Shown piece by piece: positions 7,005 to 9,570 of a stretch of DNA of 9,570 bases. The notes under the pieces are model-generated. The model was not told where the DNA came from and ran no database searches. It saw nothing but the letters and a program-made list of their open reading frames with translations. The stretch is from contig DASQNG010000202.1 in assembly GCA_035645095.1 (NCBI GenBank), forward strand, positions 1 to 9,570, read 5' to 3'. The stretch's first letter is position 1. Every line of letters starts with the position of its first letter. Made by a program: the position numbers and the translations under genes. The stretch is from Gaiellasilicea sp035645095. GTDB taxonomy: Bacteria; Actinomycetota; Thermoleophilia; Gaiellales; Gaiellaceae.

Positions 7005-7493
7005 CTCCGCTCCTCTCATCGCGGCGATCGGCACGAGGTCACCTGCCGAGCCGGAAGTGCGGCACGCGTCGCGCATCAGCGCGACTTAGGCGAGACCCGG
7101 TCACCCACCGTTTTCCTGCGTTCACGACCTCACGTTCTCAGCGCTACGCCGCCGGGGCATCGGTAGAAGCGAGCGTCACGCCACGGGAAAACCACAGAGC
7201 AGAGCAACCTGGCGCCGCCTCTTGGTGACGATCGAAAAGTCGGCGACGACCGAAACGCAACAGGTGCTCCGGCTACGGGTGTCCCGAGTCGAGCCAGACG
7301 AATGGCTCGTCGTCGATGAGGGGCAAGATCATCCGACGAACGGCTCGCCCGCGCATGCCGATGTTCGCGCTGACCCACGCGCTCGCCCTGCGCCGGCCTG
7401 GCAATAGGGCGGCGCGCGCGTTAGCGTGTAATCCTCGGGCCAAGGGGCTAGTTACGTGACACCTCGCATTGCCGAAGAGCCACCGTGCACGCC
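7005..7493. other. Gene-poor gap upstream of the five-gene operon
   Basis: About 490 bp between the start of the SDR gene and the tail of the broken DsrE-like locus, both on the minus strand. It should hold the promoter of the five-gene operon. Small frames are open on both strands around 7222-7407 (plus) and 7273-7400 (minus), the latter with a segment reading MILPLIDDEPFVWLDSGHP. Neither has a ribosome binding site or a recognised domain, so both may be remnants or chance. No tRNA or clear terminator is seen. Confidence 0.45.
7092..7116 (-). promoter_or_regulatory. Possible ECF-sigma-type promoter for the five-gene operon
   Basis: On the minus strand GGAAA (7116-7112) is followed, after 15 nt, by GTCTC (7096-7092), resembling the GGAAC-N15/16-GTCT layout of some extracytoplasmic-function sigma promoters. 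It lies about 90 nt upstream of the SDR start codon and points the right way. Short motifs of this kind arise easily by chance in GC-rich DNA, so it is only a candidate. Confidence 0.18.
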
Positions 7494-7667
7494 TTAGGTG
7501 AAGACGATCTGGCCGCCCGCCGCGTGCTCGTAGAACTCGCCGACGGTGATGATCGCATCGACTTGCGGCACGAAGTCCTCCATGCTCAGGTCGAACATGT
7601 CGACGCTGGCGCGGCAGGCGTAGAGGTGCGCGCCCGAGTCGGTGATCAGCTCCACGAACTCGGGGAT
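7494..7667 (-). pseudogene. DsrE-like protein, C-terminal half only
   Basis: Reading leftwards from 7667, 57 codons encode IPEFVELITDSGAHLYACR, then ASVDMFDLSMEDFVPQVDAI and ITVGEFYEHAAGGQIVFT, ending in TAA at 7494-7496. This is the C-terminal half of a DsrE/DsrF-like protein: a Cys in a strand followed by a helix (LYACRASVDMF), then the ITVGEFYE turn and strand. Family members are about 110-130 aa and act in sulfur-relay or persulfide chemistry, so roughly the first half is missing. There is no start codon in this frame upstream; the frame hits a TGA within about 20 codons. Immediately upstream, in another frame, is the beginning of a CBS-domain gene, so the two remnants form one chimeric locus. 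Codon use and G/C third positions look like ordinary coding sequence, so the loss or error is recent. Confidence 0.72.
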
Positions 7668-7668
7668 C

Positions 7669-7770
7669 GCCCGAGATTCGCCGCTCGACGAGCAGTCGGG
7701 CGAGCTCCTTCACGGGTGCCTCCGGCCCGATCGTCAGAACATCCTCGGTCATCACGTCACAAACTCGCAT
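7669..7770 (-). pseudogene. CBS-domain protein, first 34 codons only
   Basis: An ATG at 7770 with GGAGG about seven bases upstream opens a frame reading MRVCDVMTEDVLTIGPEAPV, then KELARLLVERRISG. This is a textbook start of a CBS-domain protein (VxDVMTxxVxTxxPxxxxxxxAxLLxExxISG), the adenosyl-ligand-binding module that senses AMP/ATP or SAM. The expected VPVVD continuation is absent. Instead the sequence switches at about 7668-7676 to the DsrE-like tail in a different frame. Continuing in the CBS frame gives Arg/His-rich nonsense over the DsrE part, to a stop at 7273. The best reading is an intact promoter and start region of a CBS gene whose remainder, along with the start of a neighbouring DsrE gene, has been lost by deletion or misassembly. 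Confidence 0.72.
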
Positions 7771-8057
7771 GGTGGCTCCTCCACGTCGGTGTCGACGACA
7801 TCGTCGAACCCGGAAGCGTTAGCGCCATCGGTGCAGTCCCTGGTCGCCCGTTCGGGAAACTTACGGCGCAAACGCCGATCGTCATCTCGCGACCTGCCTT
7901 GGTTAGCGCCGCTCGAGATCCCACGACAGTCTTCGCGGCGCGGCGGCGCTCCACGGATCCGTAGTCCTCCGCCGGGTGATCCGGGGCGGACCCGATGCCG
8001 GCCCGCGACGGCGGCGCGAGAGTCGAGGCGTACCGTCGTCGGCAAGAGGAGAGCCAC
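7771..8057. other. Divergent promoter region between broken CBS locus and plus-strand genes
   Basis: About 290 bp separates the minus-strand CBS start from the plus-strand small membrane protein. It probably holds two divergent promoters. Visible elements are the palindrome at 7792-7807 and two direct copies of GTTAGCGCC, at 7818-7826 and 7902-7910. The long minus-strand open frame across this stretch (7752-8333) is Arg-rich and antisense to the plus-strand genes, so I do not count it as a gene. No clear -35/-10 pair is seen. Confidence 0.4.
7792..7807. promoter_or_regulatory. 16-bp palindrome TCGACGA-CA-TCGTCGA, candidate operator
   Basis: A perfect inverted repeat with 7-bp arms and a 2-nt spacer, 22 bp upstream of the CBS start codon in the divergent intergenic region. 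The spacer is too short for an RNA hairpin, but dimeric repressors often bind such sites. The location would suit control of the CBS/DsrE locus. With 7-bp arms and one fixed spacer, about one chance hit is expected in a window this size, so the support is positional only. Confidence 0.3.
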
Positions 8058-8245
8058 ATGACCGTCGTCTGGTTCGTCGTCTGGGCGGTTGCACAGCGAT
8101 CGGCGACGCCGAACACCTGACATTCGCGCCAGTGAACGTGTGGGCCGGCGCGCTGCTCCTCGCAGTCGCACTCGGTCTCGGGCGTCAGCACGCGCCGGGG
8201 CGGCCGCGAACGCGGCCGGCAGCGAGAGGAAGGAAGAAAGCGTGA
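8058..8245 (+). pseudogene. Small membrane protein, frameshifted
   Basis: An ATG at 8058 with AGAGGAG nearby upstream starts MTVVWFVVWAVAQ, a hydrophobic helix. In this frame translation ends at a TGA after about 20 codons (8118-8120). The frame reached by adding one base near 8094-8098 continues smoothly: IGDAEHLTFAPVNVWAGALL, then LAVALGLGRQHAPG and a basic tail ending in RGRKKA. That gives about 62 aa with two hydrophobic helices, a negatively charged loop between them and a positively charged C-terminus. The corrected stop TGA overlaps the GTG of the stress-protein gene as GTGA, the same coupling style as in the minus-strand operon. This strongly suggests that the two halves once were one gene. 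No function is assigned. The lesion appears to be a single missing base. Confidence 0.62.
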
Positions 8246-8684
8246 GCACCATCCTGATCGCCACGGACGGCTCCCCGGCCGCGGAGGCGGCCGTCACGAC
8301 GGGCGTCCGCTTCGCCGCCGAGCACGCGCTCAACGTCGTGTTCGTCCACGCCTACCGGGAGATCGACGTTTTCGCCGTGGCCTTCACGGGTGTCGTTGCT
8401 GTGCCGCACGCCGCCGTAGCGCGCGACGCTGACACGCCGCTCGCCGCCGCGGCGGAGGTCGCCCATTGTGCCGGCGTCGCGCACGACGAGCGCCTCGGAG
8501 CCGGCGCAACCGTCGACGCAATCCTGCGCACCGCGGACGAGGTCGAGGTGATCGTGTCTGGGTCGAACCGCCATGGGCGCTGGCAACCGCATCGCTCGGC
8601 GGCGTCTCGCTCGAGCTCGTCCGGCGAGCGCGCCGGACCGTCCTCGTCGTCCATCCCACCCCTGCGGCGGCACTCGCCGCCTAG
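8242..8684 (+). pseudogene. Universal stress protein (UspA family), frameshifted near the ATP-binding loop
   Basis: The GTG at 8242 has AGGAAGGAAG just upstream and begins VSTILIATDGSPAAEAAV, the classic UspA N-terminus with the ATP-contacting Asp of ATDGS. The frame runs through ADEVEVIVSGSNRHG and is then lost at the GGG of 8575-8577. Adding one base there restores ALATASLGGVSLELVRRARR and TVLVVHPTP to a TAG at 8682-8684, a normal UspA end, for about 147 aa in total. The nucleotide loop is degenerate: the usual G-x2-G-x9-G-S/T reads G-SN-R-x9-G-G, so ATP binding may be weak even in the intact form. UspA proteins respond to starvation, oxidative or low-oxygen stress. Uncorrected, the original frame has no stop and enters the alcohol dehydrogenase gene in frame. 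A missing base in a G run could be a real mutation or a sequencing error. Confidence 0.8.
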
Positions 8685-8700
8685 CCAGAGAGGAGCAGCC

Positions 8701-9570
8701 ATGTCCAGCACCCTCGAGCGAACGGTTCCGATCGCCGCCGCCCCGACCGGGACGATGCGCGCTGCCGTCGTGCATTCGTTCCACGAGCCCCTGCGGCTCG
8801 AGCACGTCCCCAAGCCGATCGCCGGCGAAGGCGAGGTCGTCGTCCGGATCGAGGCTAGTGGCCTCTGCCACACCGACATCCACGCGGCCCACGGCGATTG
8901 GCCGGTCAAGCCGAGCCCGCCGTTCATCCCCGGCCACGAGGGCGTCGGGATCGTCGAGTCGATCGGTTCTCACGTGAACCAACTGCAGGTAGGGGAGCGT
9001 GTCGCCGTACCGTGGCTCGGATACGCCTGCGGCACCTGCGACCACTGCGTTTCCGGCTGGGAGACCCTCTGCCTCTCGCAACGGAACACCGGCTACTCCG
9101 TCGACGGCGGCTTCGCCGAGTACGTGAAGGCCTCCGCTGCCTATGTCGTGCGCGTTCCGGAGGGCGTCGACCCGGTCGATGCCGCGCCACTCACCTGCGC
9201 GGGCGTGACCACGTACAAGGCCGTGAAGGTCAGCGGCGCGCGCTCGTCCGACCTCGTCGCTGTGTTCGGCATCGGCGGCCTCGGGCATCTCGCCGTGCAA
9301 TACGCACGGATCGCCGGCGCGCGCGTCGTAGCGGTCGACGTACGCGATGAGAAGCTGGAGCTGGCGCGCGAGCTCGGCGCCGACTTCACCGTCAACGCCG
9401 CCAAGGAGGACGCCGCCGAGGCGATCCAGCGGCTCGGCGGCGCCGACGCGGCGATCGCGCTGGCGGTCGTGCCGAAGGCGTTCAGCGACGCCTACGGCTC
9501 GCTCCGCCGTGGCGGCACGCTCGTCTTCGTCGGGCTGCCGGCCGACAACAAGGTGGAGCTCCCGATCTTC
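8701..9570 (+). CDS. adhP: AdhP-type zinc-dependent alcohol dehydrogenase (3' end outside window)
   Basis: Medium-chain dehydrogenase, 290 residues visible of about 340-360. The catalytic zinc ligands are Cys56 (GLCHTD), His79-Glu80 (GHEG) and Cys166 (TCAGVTTY). The structural zinc Cys set is 110, 113, 116 and 124 (CGTCDHCVSGWETLC). The Rossmann loop GIGGLG is at 190-195, and Asp213 at the end of the next strand suggests NAD+ rather than NADP+. CAGVTTYKAVK and VPKAFSDAYGSLRRGGTLVFVG are typical of the propanol-preferring (AdhP) group, which interconverts primary alcohols and aldehydes in the cytosol. GAGGAG five bases before the ATG at 8701 sets the start and gives an 18-residue leader; a second ATG at 8755 would give the conventional start but has no such site. 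It lies 16 nt after the stress-protein stop, so co-transcription is likely. No frame damage is seen in the visible part. Confidence 0.93.
   Translation, partial: MSSTLERTVPIAAAPTGTMRAAVVHSFHEPLRLEHVPKPIAGEGEVVVRIEASGLCHTDIHAAHGDWPVKPSPPFIPGHEGVGIVESIGSHVNQLQVGERVAVPWLGYACGTCDHCVSGWETLCLSQRNTGYSVDGGFAEYVKASAAYVVRVPEGVDPVDAAPLTCAGVTTYKAVKVSGARSSDLVAVFGIGGLGHLAVQYARIAGARVVAVDVRDEKLELARELGADFTVNAAKEDAAEAIQRLGGADAAIALAVVPKAFSDAYGSLRRGGTLVFVGLPADNKVELPIF

Noticed and set aside
6258..7166. Plus-strand open frame of 302 codons opposite the SDR gene
   Set aside because: The Rossmann and YxxxK motifs are on the minus strand with a good ribosome binding site. The plus product is Arg/Asp-rich without a domain.
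7222..7407. Small plus-strand frame beginning with GTG (VTIEKSATTETQQV, then EWLVVDEG)
   Set aside because: The start of it looks mildly protein-like, but there is no ribosome binding site, the end is Ala/Arg/Pro-rich, and I recognise no family. It could be a remnant, so I left it inside the gap entry.
7818..7910. GTTAGCGCC repeats as integron attC core sites
   Set aside because: Two 9-bp direct copies lack the paired inverted core and simple-site architecture of attC. The seventh base also does not fit the GTTRRRY core.
7752..8333. Long minus-strand open frame of 193 codons over the divergent region
   Set aside because: It is antisense to the small membrane protein and stress-protein genes, Arg-rich, has no recognisable domain, and also covers the CBS promoter. 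It is typical of chance open frames in GC-rich DNA.
8185..9300. Minus-strand open frame of 371 codons opposite the Usp and alcohol dehydrogenase genes
   Set aside because: The plus strand carries clear UspA and zinc dehydrogenase motifs over the same bases. The minus product is a mirror of third-position bias with no domain.

Overview
The window is GC-rich with strong G/C third-position preference. Gene starts usually carry GGAGG-type ribosome binding sites and the genes are tightly packed. This points to a high-GC actinobacterium, possibly a soil Thermoleophilia/Gaiella-like lineage. That lineage guess is inferred from composition and protein style, because no rRNA, tRNA or other phylogenetic marker is present.

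Layout. Positions 1-172 (minus) hold the start of a small membrane-anchored protein that runs off the left edge. Positions 411-1997 (minus) encode a polytopic membrane HD-GYP protein, a likely cyclic-di-GMP phosphodiesterase. It is preceded by about 580 bp without a convincing gene, which contains a perfect 10-bp inverted repeat (2416-2462). Positions 2580-7004 (minus) form a compact five-gene run, in transcription order: an NAD(P)-binding SDR-like protein; a 206-aa protein of unknown function that looks like a permuted papain-like fold with Ser where Cys would be expected; a proline-iminopeptidase-like alpha/beta hydrolase fused to an N-terminal membrane domain; a 4-TM orphan; and an 8-TM orphan. 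Three of the four junctions are 4-base stop/start overlaps (GTGA, ATGA, ATGA), so the run is almost certainly one operon with translational coupling. Its biochemical role is not evident.

Positions 7005-8057 are mostly non-coding but hold a broken locus at 7494-7770 (minus). The first 34 codons of a CBS-domain protein are joined, out of frame, to the last 57 codons of a DsrE-like protein. Divergently, on the plus strand, come a small membrane protein (8058-8245, frameshifted), a universal stress protein (8242-8684, frameshifted) and an AdhP-type zinc alcohol dehydrogenase (8701 to beyond the right edge). CBS, DsrE, UspA and zinc alcohol dehydrogenase together suggest a redox, low-oxygen or energy-stress locus. 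Three lesions within 1.2 kb mean that this part is either decaying or carries sequence or assembly errors. Both plus-strand lesions look like one missing base. Because of the second one, the stress-protein frame reads without a stop straight into the alcohol dehydrogenase.

The most novel material is the five-gene operon, above all its 206-aa protein and the pair of orphan membrane proteins. The broken CBS/DsrE/Usp region is the clearest anomaly.
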